A DNA stretch of 64,000 bases from Pisaster brevispinus (Eukaryota > Echinodermata > Asteroidea > Forcipulatida > Asteriidae): positions 3,229,001 to 3,293,000 of the forward strand of contig JAMKCF010000008.1 in NCBI GenBank assembly GCA_023634235.1, read 5' to 3'. How positions within the stretch are numbered: the first letter of the stretch is position 1; each line of letters starts with the position of its first letter. Below the pieces are notes generated by a model that was given only the letters and a program-made list of their open reading frames with translations, made no database searches and was not told where the DNA came from. This document shows positions 1 to 14,500 of the stretch, piece after piece. Made by a program: the position numbers and the translations under genes.

Positions 1-425
1 AAAACAACTTAGGGTCCATTCAGAATAGTAAAAATGTAAAAATAATAATAAATAATAAAATAAAAATTACAACATTCCTGAATTAACAACAAAGTTGTTT
101 GTTTAAGCCATAAAAAACATCAAAAACTACCGATGTTGGAGACATTTGGTCTAAAATATCCGATTCATTTGAGGCATTACTTTGTTCTTCAGTATGTATA
201 GATTAGATTGTGAAGCCTTTCAAGATTTAAACATCGAAATTTGGGGTGGGTGGGTCAAAACAATTTCGAGAAAAATCGAAACTTGTTAAGATTGACTATT
301 CTGAATGGCCCCTTAAATAAAGAAAGGATTATAAACAAATATTTTCAAATGATACCCTCAGAAACACTGGCGGTTGATAATGGGATTGAATACTCCAAAT
401 CACCTTAATCTACTTCTTTGCATCC

Positions 426-945
426 CAGCCTTAATACACTGTGCACAAGCAATGGGTGCAGGAATATCGCCATATCCCGGATCCACAAATGTAGCGGGCT
501 GCATCCCCATACACTGTGCACGAACGTTGGGCGCAGGAATATTGCCATATTCCGGGTCCACCATGGCCCGTACAATGGTGCACGAGCGATGGGTGTAGGA
601 ATATCGCCATATCTAGGATCTACCACGGGCCCATACACTGAGCACAAGCGATGGGTGCAGGAATATTGCCTTACCCATGTGGGCCCAGGATATGGCAATA
701 TTCCTGCACCCACTGCTTTGTGCACAGTGTACGGGCCGTGGTGGATCCGGGATATGGCAATATTCCTGCACCCACTGCTTTGTGCACCGTGTACGGGCCG
801 TGCTGGATCCGGAATATGGCAATATTCCTGCACCCTTTGCTTTGTGCACAGTGTACGGGTCGTGCTGGATCCGGGATATGGCAATATTCCTGCACCCATT
901 GCTTTGTGCACAGTGTATGCGGGCCTTGGTGGACCCGGGATAGCA
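426..945. repeat. Inverted pair of ~62-bp tandem repeats
   Basis: A unit of about 62 bp with the core GATATGGCAATATTCCTGCA begins at 689, 751, 813 and 875 on the plus strand, an exact 62-bp period. From about 430 to 664 the same unit runs in the opposite orientation (cores near 457, 531, 592 and 655), so the two blocks face each other around position 680. Every unit holds a GTGCAC palindrome. Several frames stay open through it, and the overlapping translations are repeat artefacts. No transposase is present. Confidence 0.85.
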
Positions 946-969
946 CAAAAACTTGCTAAACACAGAAAA

Positions 970-1078
970 CTACGGAAGCGTATTGCTGTCACATGAATAA
1001 AAAAAACCCTCTCTTATCTTGTACGTACACAATAAGAGAGACTTTTTGTATTCATGTGGTGGCAATACGCTTCCGTAG
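970..1078. mobile_element. 109-bp foldback (MITE-like) element
   Basis: The ends are perfect inverted repeats: CTACGGAAGCGTATTGC at 970-986 is mirrored by its reverse complement ending at 1078. The pairing continues inward through CACATGAATA, and an inner palindrome (CTCTCTTAT ... ATAAGAGAG around TTGTACGTACA) fills the centre. It is flanked by AAAA on both sides, which could be a short target-site duplication but is too simple to prove it. It has no coding capacity, so it must be non-autonomous. Confidence 0.75.
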
Positions 1079-2488
1079 AAAATATCTCACTTAGCAGAAA
1101 TACATTTAAGCCAACATTCCTTAAGATTTACAGTGTTGCAATTAGTGCCCCACTCATTGTTTTAGCAGAGAAATTTGCTAAACAGTTTTTTAAATTTTTA
1201 AACAGCCCGACCAATTTCATTGGGCTGAGGTCTGCAGCATGCAGTCCTTAGATGACTTGTTTGTACTTATTAAACCTTTTTGTTATTTTGATGCAGTTAA
1301 TACTGTATAAACTATAAAACTCAACGTTATGAATCGCTGAATTTGAGTTTGGGGTCACCATAAGAAGTTCAAAAGGGACGTTGTGAAGCCTGACGCCCTC
1401 TCCCCCCTCCATCGCCCGCCTCATCAGTGGATAATTAACTGGCCCACCGTCCGTAAATAGCGCCCTCTTGCAGTTACGGCGTTAAAGCAGTTATTAAAAT
1501 ACGTTTCAGGTTCAGGTTTCAGGTTTACTTAGTTATTATGCTGGCAACACAAATATTGTACGATTTTTATCAATTGATCCTTTGAGCTGTTGTAAAATAC
1601 CGTGGAATAGGCTTATCTGAATCTAAGGAATCAAACTTTTTAATAAACTTTGTTTTTGAAACCATAGACTTAAGAGCAAGTCTTTGCTCTATGTTGAAAC
1701 CTAGTTGAAATTTTTCAAAGTTGGATGTTATAATACCATCAACTTATTTAAAAATAAATACCAGTGAGAAAATCAAATAGTTATTAAAAGGGTGGGTGGG
1801 GTGCGTGAGTCAGACCATGGAGTTGACAAAGTTGGTGACATTTAGCTTAATCCCACATCATGTTTATTCATGAAGCATACAACAACAGTGGAATTTGAAC
1901 CCGACAGGGATTTTGTAAACACGCTCCACCCACAAGTCAATTTACGCAATGTTTACAAAGGAGACATTAAATAAATGGTTCAACTTTAGTATCACATGTG
2001 TTTAAATATTTCAGTCGCACTACTTGTTGATTTCTTAAAAAGACATAAAAGTAAGAAAAATTCAGTCAAAAATTGTATCCAGTTTGCACTAGATGAGCGA
2101 TGAAGAAATCAATGGTACTTGGTTTTTAAATGTTAGATGATGTGCAAAAAGGACACCAGCGAAAATCTCTATCATTTCCCATAGTAAAAACTGAAACAGG
2201 TGTTTGATGCGGTTTTGCGTACACAGTCGTCGTGCGTGCAATTTACAACTAGTTGTTGACGTATTTCAGTTCTCCGTTTGACGTGCCGTTTCGGCTCCAT
2301 GTTTTCATTGAATTAAAAAGGCAACCCGCAGATTTCATTCTCATGAGATAATGTTGGAGTGACAAGTGTGTTCTTCTTTCCGTTTTTGTGTGTCTATCGT
2401 CGTCGACTCGACGAGAGTCTTCTATTCATTCGTGTCGGAAACACCGGGGAATTTTACTCTGGAGGACGGGGAAAGGACGGCGGTCGCT
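1079..2488 (+). other. 5' flank and probable 5' UTR of the rhophilin gene
   Basis: I see no exon here. A CTCF-like core on the minus strand (AAGAGGGCGC) lies at 1460-1469. Just upstream of the rhophilin start are two tiny upstream ORFs, ATG AGA TAA at 2343 and ATG TTG GAG TGA at 2351. If transcribed, they would precede the main start at 2489. The transcription start cannot be placed; no convincing TATA box was seen. Confidence 0.4.
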
Positions 2489-2536
2489 ATGCAAGAGAAG
2501 GGTGTGTCGGAAAAAGACACCGGTCCGCGTCGAAAG
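2489..2536 (+). CDS. RHPN2: Rhophilin exon 1 (coding part)
   Basis: Sixteen codons, [16 protein letters not shown], ending phase 0 at AAAG|GTATTG. Joined to exon 2 it gives RRKGCDPLAQ, matching the short N-terminus before HR1 in vertebrate rhophilin-2. Upstream in the same frame there is no other ATG in the exon. It is too short to stand out as an ORF, so the call rests on the junction. Confidence 0.8.
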
Positions 2537-5500
2537 GTATTGACTGCTAAGTTCCTTTTTATAGCTCCATGGTTCTACGTTAGTTTATAAGCATTGACAG
2601 TCACAACAATATGTTTTCAGTAAATTAGCAGTTTATGATCGAAAAATTATGGCGCTGTCCAATTCAGTGAAACTCATATCTGTAGTGCAGTGTTTAGTGT
2701 GTTCTTGAAAACCATAAAAGTTTTGTTTACATGTTTTATTTATATTTTTGTCATTGAATCAGGTTATTAGATGTTGGTGAATATATTGAGTCAGTGTGAT
2801 AGTGGGTGTAATGAGATCTGATCCTTGAGTAGCAACACGTGTTTTCTATTTGCGAAAATCGTAACCCTCCATTCTCCCGACGGTCGCAGAGGCCGAGGAT
2901 GGAGGGTTGGGTTATGATTATTGCAACTACATGTTTTCTAGCCCCATAAAAAGTGCCAATATGATTATCTACACCCACATAGCATAGTGAGGTGAGATTA
3001 TTTCTTGAATAGAAACCCATGTTTTTTGTTGTTGAGATTTCTCCCAGTTGTCACTTTGTTGAGAGCAATGGTGCAGGGCCAAGAAGTGGAGGGAGTCCAA
3101 CGCGTATTGGCACTATTTATTAGGCTACATGTTTTTGGGGCCTCGAGCACAGGCAATCATCAGTTGCAAATGGCCGATTGTAAAAAAAGAATCGCAATGT
3201 CTTGGTTCAAAATTTAAATTAAGTCTGTTTGGGAATGGTAATTTTGAGTGAGATCTTTGTTTGTAACATTGCAATTCTCAAGCCGAAAGCTATACTGCAT
3301 GTTACTTTCTTAACAAATCATTTTAGGGTTGATACATGGTAGATGTTTAATTTAGTTCCTGATATCATTTGTTCGTGATGCAAACAATCTCAAGGATTAC
3401 AGTAATAAGTGTGTAATGTTTTAATTCAAAGTTCACAAACCCAGAGGTTGAAGGTTATTTCCCGTCAACTTGTTCACTTTGACCTTGTTTTTATGTGTCA
3501 AGTTAGAGGTAAACAAAGATTATGCTATAAGTAGGTCAATTCAGGTTGGCAGTTTGTTACTAATATTACTATTAGATCATGTTTATTACCAACCGTGAAA
3601 TTAGCATCTGAAACTTTTATCAATTTCATTATCTATATATGAATTGTGAAATGACATTCATAAAATGTCATCTGTCAAACTATTGCCGAAGCATCAAAAT
3701 ATCCAAGTCACATCCTGATGAGTTGTTACTTTTACAGTAAACCCTTTGATTATTGAGTGACTTTTTTATGGATAACTTCCATAAAGAAAAGGTTACAGTG
3801 AGGATAAGTTAGAACCGGGTGCACAGCCTTAAAACCATCTCTCTAATGACCCCTGGCGTTATGACAGTACTGTGACAAGGCTTTCATAACAGGGCTCACA
3901 GAGTTTAAAGTTAACACTGACACAAATCATGCCTGATACTTCACCCAGGTAATTGTCTCCATGTCATTGGTGATTGCCCTGGTGCCCCTTGAAGTGAATT
4001 TCAGGAGAAAGTTACAATTTCCTTGTAGAGATGTCTTGCGGTTGCCATTACAAGAACAAAGTATCAGATGTGGAAAAATAGTACTTCATTAGGAAGAACA
4101 ACCGGGCTCGTGCTTTAAAACTGGCCAGCAGGACCAGTTAGCTTTTCATTTCGCCAATCCGTCAGCGTTTGCACTTGTCCGTAATTCATATTAATTTTTA
4201 GGAATGCTTTTCAAAGCTGGACTTTCCAGCCAGACCACTTGGAGTGAATTTTGACTGGTCCTCAGTGTGCTTTAACTAGCATTTGGCAAGCGGACCACTG
4301 TGAATAGAGAACGTTGACAAAGTGTTTGATCCTATCATGTAGAAATTACATGTAAGCATCCGATCCTGCGATAGCATTAATACATCCAAATGGTGAGCAG
4401 GTGCTTTCAAACAGAGGAAATTGTTTAAGGCGGAGAGGAAATCGTTTAAGTTTCAATTGTTACTTCTGATTTCCGGCAGTCACACTGGGAATGACTGGCA
4501 TGCAAATTGACGGATGTGGTTTGAAACGTTGATCAATCACAATGTTTTTAATAGTATGGGAGCGCAATTGTTAATGAAGGAATTGAATTGCGTTATTAAA
4601 AATAGGAATTCTGAAGTCTATCAAACCTGCCTTCAAAACTACAGAGACTGGGATTGATGTACTACACACACACAAATTGTATTTTATGTAAATTGAACCT
4701 GTTCACGGTGCGTCACAGCTGTTGGCTTGAAACAACCCAGGGAGGACAATGTTACGTCGTACTCAACAAGACAACTCACCGCATCTTTTTAATTTCATTT
4801 CCTGTGCGATAATGTCAAGTCAAGATTGAAGCTAGGTCTAACTCCAGACCTTGGCATATTTGAGTCACAGCTCAAGATTGTTGTCATGGCGTATGCCAAG
4901 CTGAGTCGAGGATCACTGAAACAATCAAATCTAACCTAATCTAATATTTTAATCCTTTTTTATTTTGAGTGCACTGTATGCAAAAAAAGTCTTCCCCCTC
5001 TGTACAAGAAAACTTAAAAGGCTAAAAGAAAGAGGGTAGATTACATTGGATCAACAAAGTGTTTTTCAATGACGAAAGAAAATTTGCTGTGGTTTTGCAG
5101 TTACAAGAATTATGAACCAAGCATTTTTTCATCCATTTGTTTATAAAATGTAATCTTGTTATGTTGTGATAGTTAAACAGAGTGTTTTGTGCAATTGAAA
5201 GCTAAACATTTTAAACGAATACACGCACTGTACTATGTATGTTTGTCAAAACTTTGCTTGAAACTGCAGAAATGCAAGCATTTCACTGGAGGGTTATTGC
5301 TTCATAATCATGAATATGCTGTGCAGGCCTGGATTTACACGGAGGCCTTGGCCTGTTGCCCCAAGTCTTGGCCTTGGTGCCCTTCGAAAGTTTTCCCCAT
5401 AGACTTTAAGGTTTTCAGATGGAAGTGCCCTTTGATAAAATGAAAATGGCCTTGCCCTCTCAAAATGAAATCCCAGGCCCGACAGTGGACATTGAAACAA

Positions 5501-8500
5501 ACCACACCAGTTTGAGAGATACATGTAGTTATGTACTTTCTATAATTACAGTCAATTCCTTAAGTACACTATTCATTTGTAGACAGTTGAAGAAACTTAT
5601 ATTGTACCTCTCAGTCTCATAATTAAAAAACCAATCTTGCATTTCCTCTTTGTGCCTCACCAGGGATGCGATCCCCTGGCGCAGACGGTGAGGGGGAGAC
5701 TCCAGAACAGGCGACAGAAGCTGAACGGCCAAATCAACAAGGAGATGAGGATGCGAGCTGGCGCTGAAAACCTCTTCAAGTAAGTGGATACTCGTTAAGT
5801 AATGAGAAATAAGTAATCAGTAACGAGTGCTTGTTACATGTGTACTTGGTACTCGGTTCTCAGTACTTGTTTGTTACAATATTATTCTTACCCAACCCCC
5901 CAAGGAAAACCCCCAAAACCAACCCCCCCCCCAGGATTGTCAGTGACATCACCGTGCATGACATTTCAAAACTAATTGCTGCCAAAGATAAAACCTGCTG
6001 AACATGCTGAAAGACAAATGATGAGATTGCCAATGAGCGGAGACAAATTCTATGGTTTCAATCTGAAAGCTCATTTTGAAGTTCACACTCAGTATCATTT
6101 CTTCCAGAGAAATATTTGCATTTTCTGCAACACTGTCAAAATAGCCACATAGCCTATTCAATGTATTCTGATTAAAAATTCTCATACAGAAGGCGTATGA
6201 CATGTATGATGTGAAATTAGAGGATGACAAAAAAAAAATACATATTCAGGTTTGTACAAACTCTACAAATAGACATGATAAGTAGCTTTTCATTTCATTG
6301 CATGCAGACTACAAAATGTGTGAGGAGTTTACGTATCGTATTGGCATTTTTGAGCAGCTGTTGACATTGTTATCAGTGATTTGTTATATTAGGCTCGAAA
6401 GCATCCAGCACTAAATCAAACTTGCACCTTGCCACATGGCATCATGCCAATATTGAAGTTTCTGGAATTGATTTTTTGTAATAATTAATTGACGTGGAGA
6501 TCGTTTTGGTGTAGTAGCACCTACGCTATGTGATGATCCAACTAATGGATTCATTGCACTAGATGGCCCCGTTGCGAAACCACAGCTTCAGCGCCAGCTT
6601 CTGAAGGCACTGTCCGTTTGTTTGAAGTCCTGGGGTCGATTTCACAAAGATAGTCCTAACTTAGGACTAGTCCTAGGAGTTTTTAAAAAACTTAAGGCTA
6701 GTCCTAAGTTAGGAAGAGTAACTCGTCCTAACTCAAGATAAGACTAGTCTTAGCTCTTTGTGGAATCCACCCCTGCACTAACATTTTCAAAATTGTTCAT
6801 AGAGCCCAAGCTTGAGCCTAAATGGTTTCTGAACATGTATGAAGACACTCGTTGTGTTTACAGTCTACATACATTGAAGTACTTTCATAGTGCTGTCCGT
6901 AAAGTTTATACCGAGATGGGAAAGTGTAAAAAATGCAGACTAGGGAACCTTTCATGGCTTCTTCTTATAGGTCACTGCTAGAGCCACAACCAAGAAAAAC
7001 AATGTCTAACATTAACACAGAAACAAGATCATGTTGTTGTAGTGTGGTTGATCTGCACATGACACCCATTAGTCTTGAGCCGTTTTGAGCGTAGCTCTGT
7101 CGGGCACTGTGCCAAGAAGAGCAGTGGAATGTCTTAAAGCACTTAAAAGTCAACCCGCATGTCATAAATGTTTACAGCGAAGGGTCGTAACTAAGCCACC
7201 AGAAAAAAATGAAATGCACCCCCACGGTGGTATTTCTTAAACCAATTAAAAGTTATATGTATAAAATGTGCTGTTTCTGTTGGAGAGGTTGGCGGCGGGT
7301 AGACATATTGCATTCTGCCCAAATCGCCAGGTTTTACATTATCGGTGTCGCCTGCATTCAGAATGAGTATGGAGTAGAAAATGCATTTATTATTATTTAT
7401 TTAGTCATGAAAAATATTATTTGTAAGAATAAAAAAGAGAAAAAAAAAACCCACCTGCCAATTCTGTGTGTCCATTGCCAAGGTAACCAAGGCTGCCTCT
7501 TATTTCCTGTAAACGAAGCGGTCGACACCTATTTTTATTGGTCTGTTGACTTAATTAGAGTCCATTGATCATAACAATTGGAAGCGTTTAAATAAATAAA
7601 TAACCACGTTTTAGAATGTGACAGTCGCGTAATTTGCCCAACTCACTTAGAGTGATTTACTAGCATCCTTTCCCACTCTGACAAACTAGCACCATTATTA
7701 TTAAAAACTCAATACCCATAAAAATTATGGTTAGTACAATATGCATGATCCTGTGTAAAGCATTCAAGTCACTTTAAATGCATTCCTCCGTCCAACAGAA
7801 TCATACAAAATGGGAAGCTGGATTTTGAAGGGCTGGGAACCGCCAAGGTGAAGGATGTTTCTTGTGGATTTGAAAGCGTGGGTGTGCATTACACTTTTGT
7901 ACCGTTTGTGCATGCACTATTTCGGCGACAAATTGTCGTCCCGATGTGTTTTTATTTTTGTATGCTGTTTCATCCTCGACAACGTTAAGTTTTTTAAGAA
8001 TGCTTTTTTTCTGGGGGTATGAAATTATCGGTAATCATTTCTGATGACAGCTTGCTGTTCAAAACTGAAATACAGGCGTTTAACTAATGCTATTGCTAAG
8101 CATAAAATCAGAAAAGTTAAGAATTACTTTGTCCGTTTATATTTTCTTCAAATATAACAACCGCTGTACCGGTTATACAAAGAGGCTGGTTACTGTTTAT
8201 GGAGCAGGCAAAGTAATCCACTCATTAGCTCTAGGCAATTAACTAAGTAATCAAAATGACATTTTGTCAATATTGTTATGGCCCATTCCATTAATCCATG
8301 ACCATCCTGAGCCATCTAAGATCTATACAATCTGGTTGACAAATTGTGATGGATTCAAACAGAGCCGTACCTAGGTCAGGACCAACTGCCAATAGTGCTT
8401 GACGCGGGGCCAAACCTTTTACAGGGTTTGCCAACAATGTCTTAGTGACTACATGTACATGTAGCCAGCAGGACCATTTGGTTTGATGGTTCATTAGTCT

Positions 8501-11500
8501 GCCAGCTTTTTTCAGTAGTCACACTAGTCCGTATTTCATATGAATTAACTGGCTGCTTGTCAACATGTGAACTGTCCCCACCACAGTTTGCAACCCAGGC
8601 CTGCTACTCCACTGAGGCAAGGGAGGCAGTTGTCTCCATTGCATCAGGTCGTTGCCTTGGTGTTTCCTGCTTGAAATGTTCCAATAGAAGTTTACAATTT
8701 CCTCATAGAGGTGCCCCTTTACCAAAGACGCCTTGGTGCCCTTGCCCGTTCATAAAGGAAGCATCAGGCCTGCACTAAAGCGTGCTTTTAAGAATTCTCA
8801 GGTGTGTATTTGTTTCCATAAATTGCCAAACGATTCTTATGGATTTGAAACTATTGACTGAAAAATTTTTTTTTTTAAATTTGCAAAGATTTGGCAGGAT
8901 TAATTCTTTGTAGATCATTTTAGCTAGTTACACGTACAAATTTGTGCAGGGATCTCTGTGATAATGGTGCCAAGGTGTGTGTACATGTACATATTTTACC
9001 CTAAATTTGTAATCATGGTGTTCAAGGTGTACTGAAATTCCACACTTTGCTCCATGAGTCACCAAATCTATCGCAACATAATTTGTTCATTTCAGGACAA
9101 ATCCAAATTCCGAAATTTATTATGTCCGGAAGGAGGGTGTGTCACGGACTTGAAGTGTCTGGCCCTTCATAGATTAATCTCAAGTTACCACTTGCACACA
9201 TCCAGTGTGGATGTACACAGCCAGTGTGGATGTGGTCACATTATAAATGTGAGATTTATTACGATCGTGGCATTACTCACTCCCTAAGATTTTTATTTCG
9301 GAGACATTCTGGAATGTAGGTCACTCTGAGCTTTGTTATTTTAATCAGCAACCACTCTGTCATAATCGACCTGTGGTTATGTTGGTCAATCCATGAGTTA
9401 CATTCACACACCGGAAGCTGAGTACATACTTTCATTTACAATAAAAAAATGTGGTCTTTAAGTACTTTAACAGGGCTCGAAATTAACACTGGACCACAGG
9501 CCCGAGGCCAGTGATTTCAGCATCGGGCCAGTAAACTCACAACCGGACAAGCCCGGTGGTCTTGTGTTGTTCAACTGAATAATAATAGGCTACCTCATTG
9601 AGTAATATTTTTGTGAAAAAAAGTTGAGTAGGAATCTGATAAATATCTGTCAATTCTCTTCAGTATCGAAGTACACTACACATTTATTAGACAAATGAGA
9701 TATAGACTTTCTCTTTGTGCTGGTTCAATTTATTTGGATTCCGGTCTTGGAAAATAATTTCTGGTCCAGTAAACATTTTGAGCTACAAGCCCTTTGGTCT
9801 TGTGGATATTTCCACCAAATTCAAGCCCTGTTTAAATATGTCGCACTTTGAGAATGTTAGACTGGAGTAGTGGTTTAATCTAGCATGAGCCAGATACATT
9901 ATGGGCCTACATTCATAACATTGTACCATGTTACTGTACACATCAGGTCAAATTGACTGTATTTTTTTACCGTATGAGGGCGTTTTCAACGACGAATTTC
10001 CTTGCATGACAGTTACAGTTTTGTCTTATTTTGATTGCCTGTTTGTTGTTTTCTTGTATAATTGGTCAAATAAATAACAGTATTGAAAAAACAAAGTTGG
10101 ATTTACTTTTGTTTGCGTCACAAAAACTTGGTTCACACACACCGTCATGTGATCAAAAATACTGCAAGTTCAAATAAAGGAACAAAAACAACCTTGAGGG
10201 AACCATCACATGTGATAATTTGTCAAATGTTTTCTCTTTGGAAGTTTCCCTCTAAAAGTTTCAAAATATTAACAGGGCGCAATGTTATAGTAACTACTTT
10301 GTGAAGCAGACAGTTTTACTTAACACTTTCCTGCTCAGCGAAAATTAGCAGAATACCAGTCAAAGATGGGACATGTGACATGGTACTTTGGGTAGTACCC
10401 TTATTCTGGTATGCATAATTTGGCTTTATACTTTTTCTGCTCTGTGTTTAGGCAGCTCTATGAAACTGGGCCCAGTCTTTGAACTTCATTGTTAGAGGGG
10501 CACAGCAATTTCTCAGTTGGTAACGCACAAGGCTGTAATGGATCGGGTACAAAAAGCACTAAGCTGAACAGGCTCATTGGCAAAGTGCTATGGATAATTC
10601 CATTTGACAGGGCAGAGACGTATTTAAATCATTTACAGTTGGGTTAGCAATAAATGAAAGCATTCTGTTTTACTGGCTGAGTTATTATTTTATGCCCGCA
10701 TGTATTCACCCCCACCTGTTGCTATTATTACGGCAAGGCTGTGAAAAGGTGGGTTGGGGTCGTCGAACATTGAAAGGTCAAAAATTTCGGGTCAGTTGCC
10801 GTACTCAACCCATTTCGTGGAAAGAGGATCACCTCTCCTCTTCCCCAAATGTAAACTATTTCTCCTCATGTGGTCATAAACGTTTCTCTTTTCACTGCTG
10901 GAATATTTGTCAGCATATTCATACATAAGCCCTGCCCAGTCTTGCCAGTGTGTGGTCCGTTCAGGCATGTGACATTTGGCGGGTCTTTCACTGTCAATTC
11001 TTGGTGCATTGCAATGTACATGTACTGTATCCAGCCTGTGCAACACCGACGAAGGTCAGGAGTGTGAAAACATGTTTTGCAGCTGACAGCAATTTCATCA
11101 GGACAGTGATGAATGGAGAGGACCTCGCTTTGTGATGTCATAGTTGTAACCATGTGAATAATTTACAAACAACAACAAAACAAAGTCATGCTATATTTTG
11201 TAATTAAAGTCGTTTAGGCGTATCTTGGAATTTTTGTTTTGTTTATCTGTGGGGTTTGCTTGTCAAAATATTTTACCAAATTGTTTGATCACATGTTTGA
11301 ATGCTTGAATACACTGTACATGTGCAGATGTATATAGGCTAGCCTTGCATTCTACATTCTTTTATTTGTGCACAACAGATGATATGGTATCTCTAAATTA
11401 GAAAATCTAATTGTACAATGTACATGGTAGACGTTATGGGCAACTTGAATCTCAATCTTGCAAGTGCTCCAAATTTGTATACTTTGAATTGTCGTTTTGG

Positions 11501-14500
11501 TTTTTCCTTTGTGGTTTTTAGACATTTTTCACATGTATCATTTTGATGTCTTTTTCTTTGTAGCCATATAGTTGAAAAAAGGGGTAGAAGGGTTGTGTGC
11601 CTGAAATTTTACAGTTTTTTACACAGATAAAAACACAATTGTACCACTTTCTAACATAGTTGTAAAAAAGCTTGTTTGCTTTCTCGGCCCATTTTTTCAT
11701 CTTGCTGTGCATGAATTTTCCCCACCGGTTTGCCCAAATTGGGAGGGCAGTTGCCCCCTGGGTCATATGCCTATGACATTGTCCAGAACCATCAGAGTTT
11801 AGGGTCAAAGGTTCAAACTTGGGGCTGGAGAGGAATAACTAGTCTTTTCCCCTTTTGGTAATAATGACAATCAGTATTCATCATTGCCTGCTGCACACGG
11901 GGCACATGACAAAGATGGGTGCCGCTGGATTGAAGTGTACATGTACTGCAAGTGTAAGGTTTCTCAATCTGTGTTTGTGCCAGTAGGAGTGTCTCCCTTT
12001 TCACATGCTAGACATCACTATCATAACAAGTCGTATTGTTCAACTCCTTCCTGGTTTAGCAGTCGTTGCCTTTTTTTCCCAAGGAGACCATTTTGTGTCA
12101 CTTTTCCCCATCGCTGAGCCGGGTGTGTTGAACCGTGAAGGCAACCCATTCCTTCCCATTCAAAATTGATTTATAGTTTTGGGGAAATTCTATTAAATGA
12201 ACTTTGTGAATTCGTGCAGTGTGTGTGAAAGAATGCCTTTGGCAATGAAGTGCTTTAGATCGTGACCGACTGTATCAGGTACACATGTGCATTGTACACG
12301 TATGTAGTTTGAAGGTTGGACTCGCTGTGGGCGTTTGTCAGCCACATAAATTGTGTAATGTAGAGTTCTTGCTGTATAATGATTGTTTACATGTACTTTG
12401 TGTATAATAGATACTGTTGATGTAATGCTCACTTACATTGAATGAATAATGTAAGAATTGTATTACTTGACAATTTATTAATTTTCCCTTCAAGTCCAAA
12501 GGAGGTCTTCTCCAAAATCATAAATTCATTAAACCAGAAATATAGCACACAGAGATTTTTTTAATGCACAAAATTGCATTTCACGATTCTACAATTAGCC
12601 TGTCCAAAGTATGTTGCTGATTACAGTCGCGCATGCGTACAGACGCTAGTGGTTGGCAAGCGCAATAGAGTTGTGCACTAGGCACTAGGCAGATGCACAA
12701 CTCTATTGCATCACGCCACCCTCAGGAAGATGCGATGTTCTCTCGTCTTGCCCACCAGTAGCATTGGTGCGCACATAAAGTGTGCAATTTGCATGTTTCG
12801 TGGGAAACGTTCATTGTCGTCACGATTCTGATGTAGGTCTACATCTAGACAAAAACTGCATCTACATCGGAGTTACTCCAACCATTCCCTACCTACAAGT
12901 CTATGGGCTCCAGAAACATCTTTTACGAAAAATTTAACAATTCATCGTGGGGTGAAAGACCGACATCTGCCTGCCTCTTCACTGTGGAACAATTTAACCG
13001 CAACAAATTAAACTTTCTCCCTCACTGGCTTCGTTACAAGCACCTCTCAGGTCTCACTTAGTTTTGACATGATGTGTCGCCTCCCCACAAGTATCTCGCC
13101 AGACAAATACTGGCACCTTATAAATTATGAATTATCATACGTCGCACCTATAAAGTGTACAATTTAAAGCAACATTGAAAATTTGATGCCTGAATTTGTG
13201 CCCCTTGGGATATTATTGCTTTTCCATCTGGCACTGTATTTGACATGTTTGATGGACATTTTTATATGTGTTTTTTTTTTCCATACAGGGAACGACATCG
13301 TATAATTTTAAAGTTATTTTGATATTTACTTTACAGTATATACCACAGTTTTGAAATTTTGCAAAGAGTCAAACATCCCCATGTTGACTCTGTATTCTAA
13401 AAAGGGATGATGAACTACCCATTAGAGACTATTCATTTCAGTATTTGCCCATGGATACATGGATACTAGTTTTTTTTCGGTAAAAAGGCTATAAAAAAGC
13501 CAATATGAAACAGAAATTCTGTTTTGCTTTACAATTTATGACTACATGTTAGTACAGTTGTATGTCATCATGGGAAACATTGGAAAATGTTACTTCCCTT
13601 TACTGTGAATGGAAGTACATAGATCAAATCTAGAGATCGCTTTGGGCATTTTGGTACCAACAAGCCGCTCTGGTTTCACTGTGATCTCTAAAGGATTGTT
13701 TTGATTATTGTTTTATTTTATTTATTGATTTATTTAGAGAGGGTAGCTTTATCAGTATCACACCTGCTATCCCTACGGACCCTGTGTACAAACAGTAAAA
13801 TAGTAAAACAGTAAAATAGTAAAAAAAACGGAGCAATAAGAAAAGGCCATGAATAAAAAACAGAGCAACTGTGTGTAAAAAAAAAAGTAAATTTTACAAG
13901 GTTGGACGAAAAATTTCAAAATTGTAAAATATATCACAAAAGCAGGGTGCATGGAAATAAAAACATGAACAAAACAATTACAACTTTTTTTGGTGGTTTT
14001 TGTTATTGAATAAAAGATAGGGGAAAAAAGAAGAAAGCAAACTTAAGAGGGCCATCACAAGAATGAAAAATAGCCAATAACCGGGAACAACAACACTTAT
14101 GTGGGTCAGGGGCTGCAAAATAAAAAAAAAACAGTCTGTATGGAAGACGTATAAAAAATTTGACCATGTTGACTGGCCTTGTGTGTTGCTAGCAGTCAGT
14201 GACTTAGCCTTTTGTCAAGTCTTCGTGGCTTGGACAGCTTCATAGAGCTGCGATCCCAAGTGACTGGAAGGGGAGACCACACACGCAAGTGCCGAAGCCA
14301 CGAGGGCCTTTTCCAACTTGTTTGCGGTTTCTATTGTTTTTCTCTATAATCTCGATTTTTGCTACCCAAACGGTGTGTATCATCAGATACTTACTTACAA
14401 GTTATGAATAATGCACGCTTCATACTTTATGAATAATTCATATACAAAAACCGCAAACAAGTTGGAAAAGGCCCTCATGGCTTCGCCACTCGGCTAGCAC

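Noticed and set aside
426..945. CRISPR array
   Set aside because: The repeats are contiguous, without unique spacers, and the genome is eukaryotic.
405..996. Seven overlapping ORFs of 70-195 codons on both strands
   Set aside because: All lie in the inverted 62-bp tandem array. A stop-free repeat unit keeps many frames open at once.
7800..7852. Exon-like stretch AATCATACAAAATGGG with AG before and GT after
   Set aside because: It lies in rhophilin intron 2, where the protein joins perfectly without it, and it contains an in-frame stop.
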